Source of the DNA: Candidatus Eiseniibacteriota bacterium
GTDB taxonomy: Bacteria > Eisenbacteria > RBG-16-71-46
Direction: 5' to 3'
DNA length: 13,492 nt
Assembly (NCBI GenBank): GCA_903921835.1
Contig: CAIXRL010000078.1
Location: forward strand, 1 to 13,492
Shown: piece by piece, positions 1-7,102 of the stretch
Layout of the letters: each line of letters begins with the position of its first letter
Numbering within the stretch: the first letter of the stretch is position 1
Made by a program: the position numbers and the translations under genes
Notes under the pieces: generated by a model
Database searches by the model: none
Told to the model about the DNA's origin: nothing
Seen by the model: the letters and a program-made list of their open reading frames with translations, nothing else

Positions 1-968
1 TCGGCCTGCTGCGCCAGCGGATCGGCCGTGGTCGCCCAGCTGTTGAAGTCACCGCACAGCACGACGCTCGTCTTTGCGCTGCCTGCGAACGTGAACACCA
101 CGCCATTCGCGGTCACCTGCGGGGCGCGCGCCTTCGCGCCGGGCGCGAGCGGCTTCGTGGCCGCGGCCTGCGCGGCGGGGGCTGCCGCGGCGCCGCCGAT
201 CACGACGACGGCGTTCTTACCACCGTAGCCGTCGTCCGCGGTCTCCTTGGCGTTGGGATCTTCCTTCCAGTTCGAGCCGTCCACGACGAACTTGTACATG
301 TACTTTCCGGCCGCGAGCTTCTTGACCAGCGTGAAGCTGCCGTCGGCCTGCTTCTGCAGTGGGTCGGCGGAGGTGCTCCAGGCGTTGAACTCGCCCGCGA
401 CGTTCACCGTGTTGCCGCCGCCGGTCCACTTGAACGTGACTTCGTCGCCCACGATGGCGGCTCCTGTGCCGGCCGTGCTGGCGCCCTTGGCCGCGGGAAC
501 CGCCGCCGCTGGGGGAGCGGCCGCCGCGGCGCCGCCACCGACCACGATCACGGCGTTCTTGCCGCCGTAGCCATCGTCCGCGGTCTCCTTCGCGTTCGGG
601 TCTTCCTTCCAGTTCGAGCCGTCGACCACGAACTTGTACATGTACTTGCCGGCCGCGAGCTTCTTGACCAGCTTGAAGCTGCCGTCGGTCTGCTTCTGCA
701 GCGGGTCGGCGGAGGTGCTCCAGGAGTTGAACTCACCCGCGACGTTCACGGTGCTGCCCTCGCCCTTCCAGACGAACACCGCGCCGTCGGCAGTGGCGGG
801 CGTCGTGTTCGCGGTGGAGGCGGCCACTTGCCCCTTCGCGGACGGTGCAGGAGCGGTCGCCGCGCTGCTGGCCCACTCGGCCGGGGCGGAGCCGCCCCGC
901 CAGCCGCCGGCACAACTGGCAAGCAGCGGAACGACGGCGAGGAGCGCGAGGAATCGCACGAATCTCAT
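1..968 (-). CDS. Surface lipoprotein with three or more tandem CBM48/AMPK-beta-type glycogen-binding domains (3' end outside window)
   Basis: 322 residues are visible and the frame stays open to the left edge. The start ATG at 968 has a good Shine-Dalgarno (AGGAG, 981-977) placed over the stop of the upstream gene. Residues 1-19 form a lipoprotein signal ending in LLASC, with Cys19 the likely lipidated residue. An Ala/Pro/Ser/Thr-rich linker follows. Then come beta-sandwich domains of the glycogen-binding type at about 61-147, 175-261 and 289 onward. Each has a G(E/D)FN(S/A)W motif, and its Trp falls at residues 83, 197 and 311, an exact 114-residue period. Domains 1 and 2 also share KYMYKFVVDGSNWKEDPN, a typical carbohydrate-binding CBM48/AMPK1 core. 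No catalytic domain is visible. I infer an alpha-glucan-binding outer-membrane lipoprotein, last visible gene of the seven-gene operon. Family assignment is firm; ligand and cell location are inferred. Confidence 0.9.
   Translation of the reverse strand, partial: MRFVRFLALLAVVPLLASCAGGWRGGSAPAEWASSAATAPAPSAKGQVAASTANTTPATADGAVFVWKGEGSTVNVAGEFNSWSTSADPLQKQTDGSFKLVKKLAAGKYMYKFVVDGSNWKEDPNAKETADDGYGGKNAVIVVGGGAAAAAPPAAAVPAAKGASTAGTGAAIVGDEVTFKWTGGGNTVNVAGEFNAWSTSADPLQKQADGSFTLVKKLAAGKYMYKFVVDGSNWKEDPNAKETADDGYGGKNAVVVIGGAAAAPAAQAAATKPLAPGAKARAPQVTANGVVFTFAGSAKTSVVLCGDFNSWATTADPLAQQA
186..788 (-). repeat. Near-identical 342-bp tandem repeat encoding CBM48-type domains 1 and 2
   Basis: Two in-frame copies sit at about 788-528 and 446-186, offset by exactly 342 bases (114 codons). 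The stretch encoding the Lys-rich strand, the KYMYKFVVDG core and the DDGYGGKNAV end is nearly identical in DNA as well as protein. The Ala/Pro linkers between copies differ. A third, clearly more diverged copy begins near position 104 and leaves the window. The pattern suggests a recent domain duplication or ongoing homogenisation by recombination. Confidence 0.85.
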
Positions 969-972
969 GGGA

Positions 973-1821
973 TCATCTCCTGGCGAAGGGCGAAGCCGGC
1001 GCCGTCGCCACAACGATGCTGAAGCGCTGGCGACGCTCGTCGACCGTGAATGCGTAGTCGCCTGTCGTGGGAAAGCGCACGACCAGGTCGGTGGCCGGGC
1101 CGCTGCCGAGGATCGCGGCGTGACCGATGACCGGAACGGTCAGCGTCTCCGCCTGCGATCCGCCGTAGCCGATCAGGTTGGTGGCGGTGGAGGCGTAGCT
1201 GGTGACGAACTTGAACCGGTACGTCCCCGCCGGGATCGTGGGGGGCGGCTCGAACAGGAAGCTGGTTGGGGACAGATCCCAGATCCCGAGCGTGTTCTGG
1301 AGCAGCGTGGTCGTATTCATGCCGAGCTGGTCGAACGCGTAGCCGGGAATGGAGCCGATCACGTCCATGGAGTTGGCGACCGAGTTCGGGTTGATCGTGA
1401 GCATGACGCTGCCCGCGTCGACGTAGCCGTCCGAGGCGGCCACGTCCGTGAGCGAGCGCGCGTAGAAGATTGGAGAACTGATGTAGAGGCTGTCCACGCC
1501 GGGCTTCACGTGCTTGAACGTGTACACCCGTGAGGACGGCGCGAGCGTTGCCACCGCGAGAAGCGTCGCCGGCTTGGTCTGCTTGTCGTAGAGCTCGACA
1601 CGCGTGGGCGGGTAGGGAGCCGATGCGAGATCCGGCGTGTGCAGCGTATCGTACAGCACCGCGCCGACGATCTGGCCGGTGTAGACCAGCGGGCCGGGGC
1701 GCAGGACGGACGGCGACAGCACCGTGCCCGGGCGGTTGCGGCCGCAGCCCGCCGCGAACCCGAGCGAGAGCGTGGCTGCGGCGACGGCCAACAGGCGAAC
1801 TGCGAGTCGTGAGCGGGTCAT
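973..1821 (-). CDS. Secreted lipoprotein with transthyretin-like N-terminal and SusE/SusF-like C-terminal beta domains
   Basis: 282 residues. The ATG at 1821 overlaps the upstream stop as ATGA (1821-1818). An ATG 12 codons further up is in frame but lies inside the neighbour and spoils the signal peptide. There is no clear Shine-Dalgarno, so translation is probably coupled. Residues 1-26 are a lipoprotein signal ending GFAAGC. Residues about 40-125 look like a transthyretin/carboxypeptidase-regulatory beta-sandwich (GAVLYD..., RVELYD, FKHVKPG). The last third has the pattern PAGTYRFKF - YGGS - V...PTTGDYAFTVDERRQRFSI. That is how the final strands of SusE/SusF starch-binding modules end in Bacteroidetes. 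I infer a surface glycan-binding accessory lipoprotein; the SusE/F resemblance is by pattern only. Very low Cys content apart from the lipobox. Could also be a generic cell-surface beta-sandwich protein. Confidence 0.8.
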   Translation of the reverse strand: MTRSRLAVRLLAVAAATLSLGFAAGCGRNRPGTVLSPSVLRPGPLVYTGQIVGAVLYDTLHTPDLASAPYPPTRVELYDKQTKPATLLAVATLAPSSRVYTFKHVKPGVDSLYISSPIFYARSLTDVAASDGYVDAGSVMLTINPNSVANSMDVIGSIPGYAFDQLGMNTTTLLQNTLGIWDLSPTSFLFEPPPTIPAGTYRFKFVTSYASTATNLIGYGGSQAETLTVPVIGHAAILGSGPATDLVVRFPTTGDYAFTVDERRQRFSIVVATAPASPFARR

Positions 1822-2228
1822 CGGACGTCGAGGACGGAGTTGTACCCGCCACAGCACCCGTCACTGGTGCGGTCGGGGTTGTTGGGATCTTCCTTCCAGG
1901 TGACGCGGTCGATGACGAACTTGTACTCGATGCGGGCGGGCGCGATCTTCTCGGTGCGCGTCCAGACGCCGTCGCCGTCCTCGTCCTTCATCTCACCGAC
2001 GAGGAAGCCACCGGTCTGGGCCTGGCCCGCGAGCCAGTTGTTCTCGGGCCAGTTGCCCGCGAGTTGAACCACCCTCGCCGAGGGGGCGAAGAAGCGGAAC
2101 GTGACGCCCTCCGCGGTCTGGGTCGGCGGCGGGATGCGGCGCTTGATGAAGTTGAGGCTCGAGCAGCCGGGCGAGACCACGGCGGCGAGCGCCACGGCAG
2201 CCGCGAGAGCGAGTGCGAAACGACGCAT
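1818..2228 (-). CDS. Small lipoprotein consisting of one CBM48/AMPK-beta-type glycogen-binding domain
   Basis: 136 residues. The start chosen is the ATG at 2228: it directly precedes a signal peptide (MRRFALALAAAVALAAVV) and has a G-rich ribosome site about 8 bases upstream. An in-frame ATG five codons up (2243) is a less likely alternative. Lipidation is probable at Cys22 (SPGC), although the -3 to -1 residues are not ideal. Residues about 36-136 form one glycogen-binding-type domain: GVTFRFFAPSA, GNWPENNW in place of the usual GEFNSW, then IEYKFVIDRVTWKEDPNNP. The YKFV(V/I)D...WKEDPN core closely matches the triple-domain lipoprotein two genes downstream. Oddity: a DGCCGGYNS loop with two adjacent Cys where the paralogue has DGYGGKNA. 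Separated from the upstream barrel gene by 22 bases and overlapping the next gene by ATGA. Likely a surface alpha-glucan-binding subunit. Confidence 0.87.
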   Translation of the reverse strand: MRRFALALAAAVALAAVVSPGCSSLNFIKRRIPPPTQTAEGVTFRFFAPSARVVQLAGNWPENNWLAGQAQTGGFLVGEMKDEDGDGVWTRTEKIAPARIEYKFVIDRVTWKEDPNNPDRTSDGCCGGYNSVLDVR

Positions 2229-2250
2229 GTGAAGAACCCCCATTGCCGGT

Positions 2251-4608
2251 CTAGAAGTGGACCACGGCCTCGAACTGGACGCGGCGCAGGTCCTGGAGGG
2301 CCTTCTCGCCGGCGGCGATACCCGAGGCCAGGCTGGGCCAGTTGTTCTCGGCCACGTAGCCGTTGACTCTGCGATCGGAGAGGAACGTCTCCCTGCCGAC
2401 GGGCCCGAACTCGTTGGTGACCGGGTCGAGCACGCTCGGATCCGCGCCCCAGCCCAGGCCGATCTGGATGCCTTCGGAGAACTTGTAGCGCAGTTCCGCA
2501 AACTGGCTCAGGAAGCCCCGGCCGAGGCCGAAATCGGGGGCGTCGTACTTCACCCAGCGCGTGTCGTGAGCGAACCGCAGCGAGCGCGTGACGTCGAAGC
2601 CGAGCTGGAAGATCGACTCGGCGTAGCGCGGTTGCAGGCCGAGCTTCGTGCCCGTGATGTCGCCCTGGTAGCGGAACGTGACGTTTCGAACCCTGCGGAT
2701 GGGGACCTCGAGCACCGGGCGCAGGCGGTAGGCGCTGGCGTTGCCCAGCAGCGTCAGCCGGTCCACGCTCACCTGCTGGCCGGACTGTTCGAGCCAGAAG
2801 TTCCCGGTCGGGAACCACATCTGGTACTCCCACGCCGTGCGCGGGTCGTAGTCGAAGTGCGTGAGTTCGAGCGTGACCGAGGTCTTCACCTCGCGGCCGA
2901 GATAGTAGCGCCAGTTCCGGTCCCAGCCCAGCCGCCACTCGGTCATGTGGTTCACGAGGTCGTCCGCGCCGACGTCGTACAGCCCGCGCTGAAAGTCCAC
3001 GTTCTCACGGCGCCAGTGGTTCGCGTTCGCGGTATCCCACGACGCGCCGGGAGGCGGTTGCGACCACGCCGGGTAGCGGTGCGTCTGGTGCTCGACCTCG
3101 GCGGAGACCGTGACATCGCCCTGGGCGAAGCTGAGCGAACCGCCCGCGATCCAGCGCACGCCGCGATCGATCGTGAAGTGCTGCCCCATCGGTGCGGGAA
3201 TGGAATCGAGGAACGGGTAGGAGGGGTTGACAGGCGGGGGAGGGTAGGAAACGCCCGCGTTGCCGAGCCCGTAGACTTTGAAGTGCCGCTGCAGGCCGCG
3301 GTCCATCATGTCGAGGCGGCGGGCGCCGCTGAGCACCTCGGTGTGCAACTTGAGCGCGTTGCGCGTCCACTGCGCGTTGCCGCCGGCCGCGAACCACTCC
3401 TGCTCGGTCTGGCCGTACGTCACGGTTCCCGTGCTGTCGCCCGTGACGTCCGTCATCACCAGCCGGCCGAGGTTGAAGCCACGGTCTTCGCGGCCGAGCA
3501 CACCCAGGCGCAGCCCGCCGGGCAGCGTGCGGTGGATGGCGGCGGCAAAGACGTTCTCGGCCCCGTCGCCGTAGCCATACGCGTGGCCACCGTCGCCGAT
3601 ATCGGTGGTCGTGAGCCTGGCGCGCTGTCCCCGTACGAAGGCGAAGCCACCGCCGCGGGACTCGGTCTTCAGGAGTTTCCACGAGGAGGTGATCGCGTCG
3701 CCGTCGAACTTGAACTGGCGATTGGCCCCGCGATCGAGATTGAAGTTGCTGAACTTGTCGCCTCCACCCGGAAAATCCGTACCGCCGGCGGAGGAGTTGT
3801 CCGCGAACAGCACCTGCGTGTCGAAGCCCAGCTTGGGGGTTTCCAGGAGGAAGCCGTTGCGCTGATAGCCGAACGGGTGGTTGTAGACGCCGACGTTTCC
3901 CACGAGGTGCGCGGGATCGTCCCAGGTGGTGATGTTCTCGCTGTTGAAGGCGAGAATGCGCAGGTCGGGCTGCCGGAAGTCGAGCGAGCCGCGCTTGAAG
4001 TTCAGGCGCGAGTTGTAGTCTTTCACGTTCTCGTCCTGCGGATTGATGTTCGTCAGGACATTCGCCTTGAGCAGGTCCGAGATGTGGATGCCGAATGCCA
4101 GGTCGATGTCGAACAGCGGCCGCGTGATCTCGAGGCGCGAGAACACCGGGTCGTACTCGTCGAGCATCAGGTTGTGAACCCGGCCGGCGATGGCGATCTT
4201 GGCGCTGTAGGCCGTGTTGGACGTGGCCGCCTGGGCCACCAGTCCCCCGTCGGGACCGACCTTCACCACGCTGTTGCCGTACTCGCCCGCGGTGACGCCG
4301 TTCTCGGGGTCCGCGAACCACTGCCCGTCCACGACGAACTTGTACTGGTGCTCGCCGGCGGGTAGCGGGATCACGACGCTCCACACGCCGTCCGTGCCCT
4401 TCAGCATGGGGTTGGCCGTGCCCGACCAGTTGTTGAAGATGCCGGCCCACGCGACCGACGTGGCGTTGGCTTCGTGGTAGGTGAAGCGAATGCCACCGGC
4501 CGTCTTCTCCGGCGCTGCCGAAGCCTCCTGGGCGAACAGCGGCAGGACCGCGAGGAGGGTCGCGAGCGCCACGCTGCGCTTGACCAGGTTCCGGAGTCCG
4601 CTTGCCAT
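2251..4608 (-). CDS. Outer-membrane beta-barrel with N-terminal CBM48-type glycogen-binding domain
   Basis: 785 residues. The ATG at 4608 shares one base with the upstream TGA (TGATG) and has AAGGGG about 8 bases before it. Signal peptide 1-31 ends ASA. Residues about 36-118 are a CBM48/AMPK-beta-type domain (GGIRFTYHE, IFNNWSG, GEHQYKFVVDGQWFADPENG). The rest, about 150-785, is a long run of alternating polar/aromatic beta-strands rich in Tyr, Trp, Arg and Asn, and the protein ends in Phe (QFEAVVHF). A terminal aromatic residue is the usual BAM recognition signature of outer-membrane barrels. The length suggests a large barrel of about 16 or more strands. No TonB box, plug domain or SusC features are seen. 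I infer an outer-membrane channel or receptor carrying its own alpha-glucan-binding domain on the periplasmic or surface side. The barrel part matches no family I can name. Confidence 0.88.
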   Translation of the reverse strand: MASGLRNLVKRSVALATLLAVLPLFAQEASAAPEKTAGGIRFTYHEANATSVAWAGIFNNWSGTANPMLKGTDGVWSVVIPLPAGEHQYKFVVDGQWFADPENGVTAGEYGNSVVKVGPDGGLVAQAATSNTAYSAKIAIAGRVHNLMLDEYDPVFSRLEITRPLFDIDLAFGIHISDLLKANVLTNINPQDENVKDYNSRLNFKRGSLDFRQPDLRILAFNSENITTWDDPAHLVGNVGVYNHPFGYQRNGFLLETPKLGFDTQVLFADNSSAGGTDFPGGGDKFSNFNLDRGANRQFKFDGDAITSSWKLLKTESRGGGFAFVRGQRARLTTTDIGDGGHAYGYGDGAENVFAAAIHRTLPGGLRLGVLGREDRGFNLGRLVMTDVTGDSTGTVTYGQTEQEWFAAGGNAQWTRNALKLHTEVLSGARRLDMMDRGLQRHFKVYGLGNAGVSYPPPPVNPSYPFLDSIPAPMGQHFTIDRGVRWIAGGSLSFAQGDVTVSAEVEHQTHRYPAWSQPPPGASWDTANANHWRRENVDFQRGLYDVGADDLVNHMTEWRLGWDRNWRYYLGREVKTSVTLELTHFDYDPRTAWEYQMWFPTGNFWLEQSGQQVSVDRLTLLGNASAYRLRPVLEVPIRRVRNVTFRYQGDITGTKLGLQPRYAESIFQLGFDVTRSLRFAHDTRWVKYDAPDFGLGRGFLSQFAELRYKFSEGIQIGLGWGADPSVLDPVTNEFGPVGRETFLSDRRVNGYVAENNWPSLASGIAAGEKALQDLRRVQFEAVVHF

Positions 4609-6179
4609 CAGAAATTCCCCTTGAGGATGAACTTGACGATGTCCTTCTGGTCGCCGCCACCGTTGAGATTGCCCTCTTCCACGGGCACGGAGCCGCCGCC
4701 GATGTAGTCCGGCCCGTACTGCAGGAACATCTCCATGTTGCCGGTCGGGCGGTACTGCATCTGGATGAAGATGCCTTTGCGCAGGATGCTCGGGTCGTTT
4801 CCGAACGCAAATCGGTTGTAGAGCTTGGTCGTCTTCGAGAGGTTCAGCGAGTTCTCGACGACGAAGAGCTGCTTCTTCTCCGGCCGGCCGATGTCGTGCA
4901 CCTTGGCCTGGACCCGGAGCCACGCGAGGGTGCTCTCGACCTGGAGCTCGTTCAGCCAGTCCAGGTGATTCTCCTCGATCGTGAACGGCCCCGAGTGCCG
5001 GCTCGTGTCGGTGCGCTTGTACGATGTCTTGCCAGTGAACCCGTTGACGAACTCGATGTAGAACTCGTTGTAGATCTCGCGGGTCTGCGTCTGGCTGTAG
5101 ACGCTCGAGCTGTACATTGACAGGCGGTTCAGGTAGGTCATCGCGCGATCGGGGAGCATGTAGTTGCTGTTCAGCGCGAACCCCGTCTGGTCGTTGCCCG
5201 GCCCGCCGATGGCGTTCTTCCACTTGGGGCCGCGGCTCCACCAGTCCGGCGTCACGCTGAGGAAACCCCTGCGGGGCGTGCCGATCTTGATGCTGTGGAT
5301 CTCGGCCTGCGCCACGCCGCGGTCGGGGAGGCGGAACGGAAGCTGGCGGTTGAAGACCGAGAGCCTGGGAGCGCGCACCGAGTCCGGCCACGCGTCTAGG
5401 TCGCGGCTCTCGCCATACTCCAGGGACACGTCGGCGCCGAACACGCGCAACCGGGTGTCCAGACCGAGAATGGAGTTCCAGGAGCCGGCCCTGGAGAGGC
5501 TGTCCTGGCCAATCCACGATTCGTAGCGCGTCCACGAAAGTCCGGTGCGCAGGCGGGCATCCTTGAGGAACTCCCGGCGCAGGCGGAACTGGTACTGGTC
5601 GGAGGTGCGAAGGATGCGCTGCGTCGCGATGGAATCGCGGGGGCGGGCGCCAACGTCGGGGAAGTTCGGCGGATCGAACTCGCCGCTGCGATCCGCGATG
5701 ACCAGGGTCGCGTTGGACTTGCCGAAGCCCCACGTGTCCACCCGGAGGCCCTGCGCGTCGCCCGGGCCGCCGAACCAGGGAATCAGGTAGGTGTTCGAGG
5801 AGAAGCGGTAGCCTTCCCGCGAGAACACGTAGCTGTCGATGCCGCGCGTGCCGAACTCCCTGCGGAAGCGAAGGTGCGCCTCCTGGTAGTGGAACTCCGG
5901 TTGGGCGTTGTTGTTATCGTTGGGGTGGTACTTGGCCTCGAACTTCATGTACGACTCGATGCCGGCCATGGGCTGCGAGAACAACCGGAAGTTGATGTAG
6001 TCGGCCACGTCGCCGTTGTTCGAGTCGAACTGCCAGAGGTAGGCGCGGTCGTTCTTCCTCAGGTCCATCATCAGCTGGTAGTCGCCCTCGAGCTTGGTTG
6101 CCGCCAGCACCGACGGCGCGAGGCAGCCCAAAGCGATGGCCAGCAACGGCAAAATGCGGAGCGCGGAGCGCGAACTCAT
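4608..6179 (-). CDS. Outer-membrane beta-barrel protein, family not recognised
   Basis: 523 residues. The ATG at 6179 overlaps the upstream stop as ATGA and is preceded by a clear GGAGG (6190-6186), six bases away. Signal peptide 1-26 (cleavage after SVLA). An internal LGC inside it is not a good lipobox. From about residue 28 the protein alternates hydrophobic and polar residues with many aromatic positions typical of barrel strands (for example GIESYMKFEAKY, QYQFRLRREF, EIYNEFYIEFVNGF). It ends in Phe (KFILKGNF), as expected for a BAM substrate. No carbohydrate-binding domain is evident. Its stop shares one base with the next gene's start, so the two barrels are probably made together and may form a complex or a pair of porins. 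A porin-like function is inference. Similar barrels accompany secreted binding proteins in other FCB-type bacteria, but I cannot name this one. Confidence 0.82.
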   Translation of the reverse strand: MSSRSALRILPLLAIALGCLAPSVLAATKLEGDYQLMMDLRKNDRAYLWQFDSNNGDVADYINFRLFSQPMAGIESYMKFEAKYHPNDNNNAQPEFHYQEAHLRFRREFGTRGIDSYVFSREGYRFSSNTYLIPWFGGPGDAQGLRVDTWGFGKSNATLVIADRSGEFDPPNFPDVGARPRDSIATQRILRTSDQYQFRLRREFLKDARLRTGLSWTRYESWIGQDSLSRAGSWNSILGLDTRLRVFGADVSLEYGESRDLDAWPDSVRAPRLSVFNRQLPFRLPDRGVAQAEIHSIKIGTPRRGFLSVTPDWWSRGPKWKNAIGGPGNDQTGFALNSNYMLPDRAMTYLNRLSMYSSSVYSQTQTREIYNEFYIEFVNGFTGKTSYKRTDTSRHSGPFTIEENHLDWLNELQVESTLAWLRVQAKVHDIGRPEKKQLFVVENSLNLSKTTKLYNRFAFGNDPSILRKGIFIQMQYRPTGNMEMFLQYGPDYIGGGSVPVEEGNLNGGGDQKDIVKFILKGNF

Positions 6180-7102
6180 GGACGGCCTCCGTGACCGAGC
6201 GGGAAGCGCAGTGACATGCGGTACGAGGCGCCGAGATCATGGCTGCTGGCAAGGGCGGCGTCCACGTTGTAGCCCTTGTGGAAGACGCCGAATCCACCGC
6301 TGAACTGCAGGTCGTTGGGGGACTGCTGTGCCCTGTAGGCGACGGAGAGGTTGGAAAGTCCTGTGCGGATGGCGAACACGTCGTAGAAGAGGATCTCGAG
6401 TCCCACGGAGAGGAGTGCCGAGCGCCCCTCCTGCTGGGCCAGGCCGAGGTTCACCGTGGACTCGCGGTTCCAGCGCATGGCCGCGGCCAGTTCCTGCCGC
6501 GCGATCAGCCGGTCGCCGCCCGTGCCCGCGACGAACTCGAAGCGCGGCTGGAGCGCGTCGCGCAGCACCCAGCTGACGTCCGTGGACCATGGCGTGCGCA
6601 GGCGCGCAGCGAGATCCAGTGAGGGGTGCGAGGTCGACCCGAAGTCGACGAGCCGCCCGTCGGGACCGAAGAATGCCTGGAAGCCGGCGCGCATGAACTT
6701 GGCCGACGCGCCGGCGTCGAGGTCGAATCCGTGGCAGGCCGCAATCACCGTGCGGCCGGTCGAGAGGGAGAACTGGTCCTCGGCGTAGACGTCGGTGACG
6801 GCGAGGCGGTGCCAGGCGATCGCGAACCCGGTGTTGTACATCCGCGCGCCGAGGGCCACGGAGTTCTCGCCGAGGTTGTCCACGCCGTAGGGTTTGGAGT
6901 AGTCCAGCAGGAGTTCCGGGCGTCGCGTGGACGCGAGCGCCGCGGGGTTCCAGTGGTATGCGGACACGTCGTTCACGCTGGCCATGGCGGCCGGGCCCAT
7001 GGCCAGGACGCGCGCGCCGGCATCGGACTGTTCGAAGTACGCGCGGGCCGGCGTGGCGCAGGCGAGCGCGGCGACGGCGATCAGCAGTAGGAAACGATTC
7101 AT
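6176..7102 (-). CDS. PorV/PorQ-like (FadL-fold) outer-membrane protein
   Basis: 308 residues. The ATG at 7102 overlaps the upstream stop as ATGA. GGTGG at 7114-7110, seven bases upstream, may serve as the ribosome site. Signal peptide 1-21 ends ARA. The mature N-terminus carries the hallmark of the PorV/PorQ/UPF0164 group: AGARVLAMGPAAMASVNDVSAYHWNPAALA (shown here in parts: GARVLAMG, then VSAYHWNPAALA) at about residues 28-57. Barrel-like strands follow to the end (for example LLSVGLEILFYDVFAIRTGL). In Bacteroidetes, PorV is the outer-membrane partner of type IX secretion that delivers cargo with C-terminal sorting domains. PorV-like proteins in other phyla often have no known role. Its place directly after a gene whose product has a FlgD-like tail is suggestive. 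The C-terminus (RFPLGHGGRP) is not a classic terminal-Phe signal. Family call good, role inferred. Confidence 0.8.
   Translation of the reverse strand: MNRFLLLIAVAALACATPARAYFEQSDAGARVLAMGPAAMASVNDVSAYHWNPAALASTRRPELLLDYSKPYGVDNLGENSVALGARMYNTGFAIAWHRLAVTDVYAEDQFSLSTGRTVIAACHGFDLDAGASAKFMRAGFQAFFGPDGRLVDFGSTSHPSLDLAARLRTPWSTDVSWVLRDALQPRFEFVAGTGGDRLIARQELAAAMRWNRESTVNLGLAQQEGRSALLSVGLEILFYDVFAIRTGLSNLSVAYRAQQSPNDLQFSGGFGVFHKGYNVDAALASSHDLGASYRMSLRFPLGHGGRP

Noticed and set aside
965..1864. 299-codon minus-strand frame overlapping the SusE/F-like lipoprotein gene
   Set aside because: Alternative frame of the same region, rich in Arg/His/Pro with no signal peptide. The 973-1821 frame has a lipobox and beta-domain patterns.
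2257..4365. 702-codon open frame on the plus strand opposite the CBM48-barrel gene
   Set aside because: It is the antisense of a gene with clear signal peptide, CBM48 domain and barrel. The protein is Arg/Val/Glu-rich with no domain, signal or ribosome site, as expected for antisense frames in high-GC DNA.
4609..5733. N-terminal extension of the CBM48-barrel frame
   Set aside because: It overlaps the 523-residue barrel gene in another frame on the same strand and gives Arg/Pro-rich sequence. The ATG at 4608 follows a ribosome site and opens a proper signal peptide.
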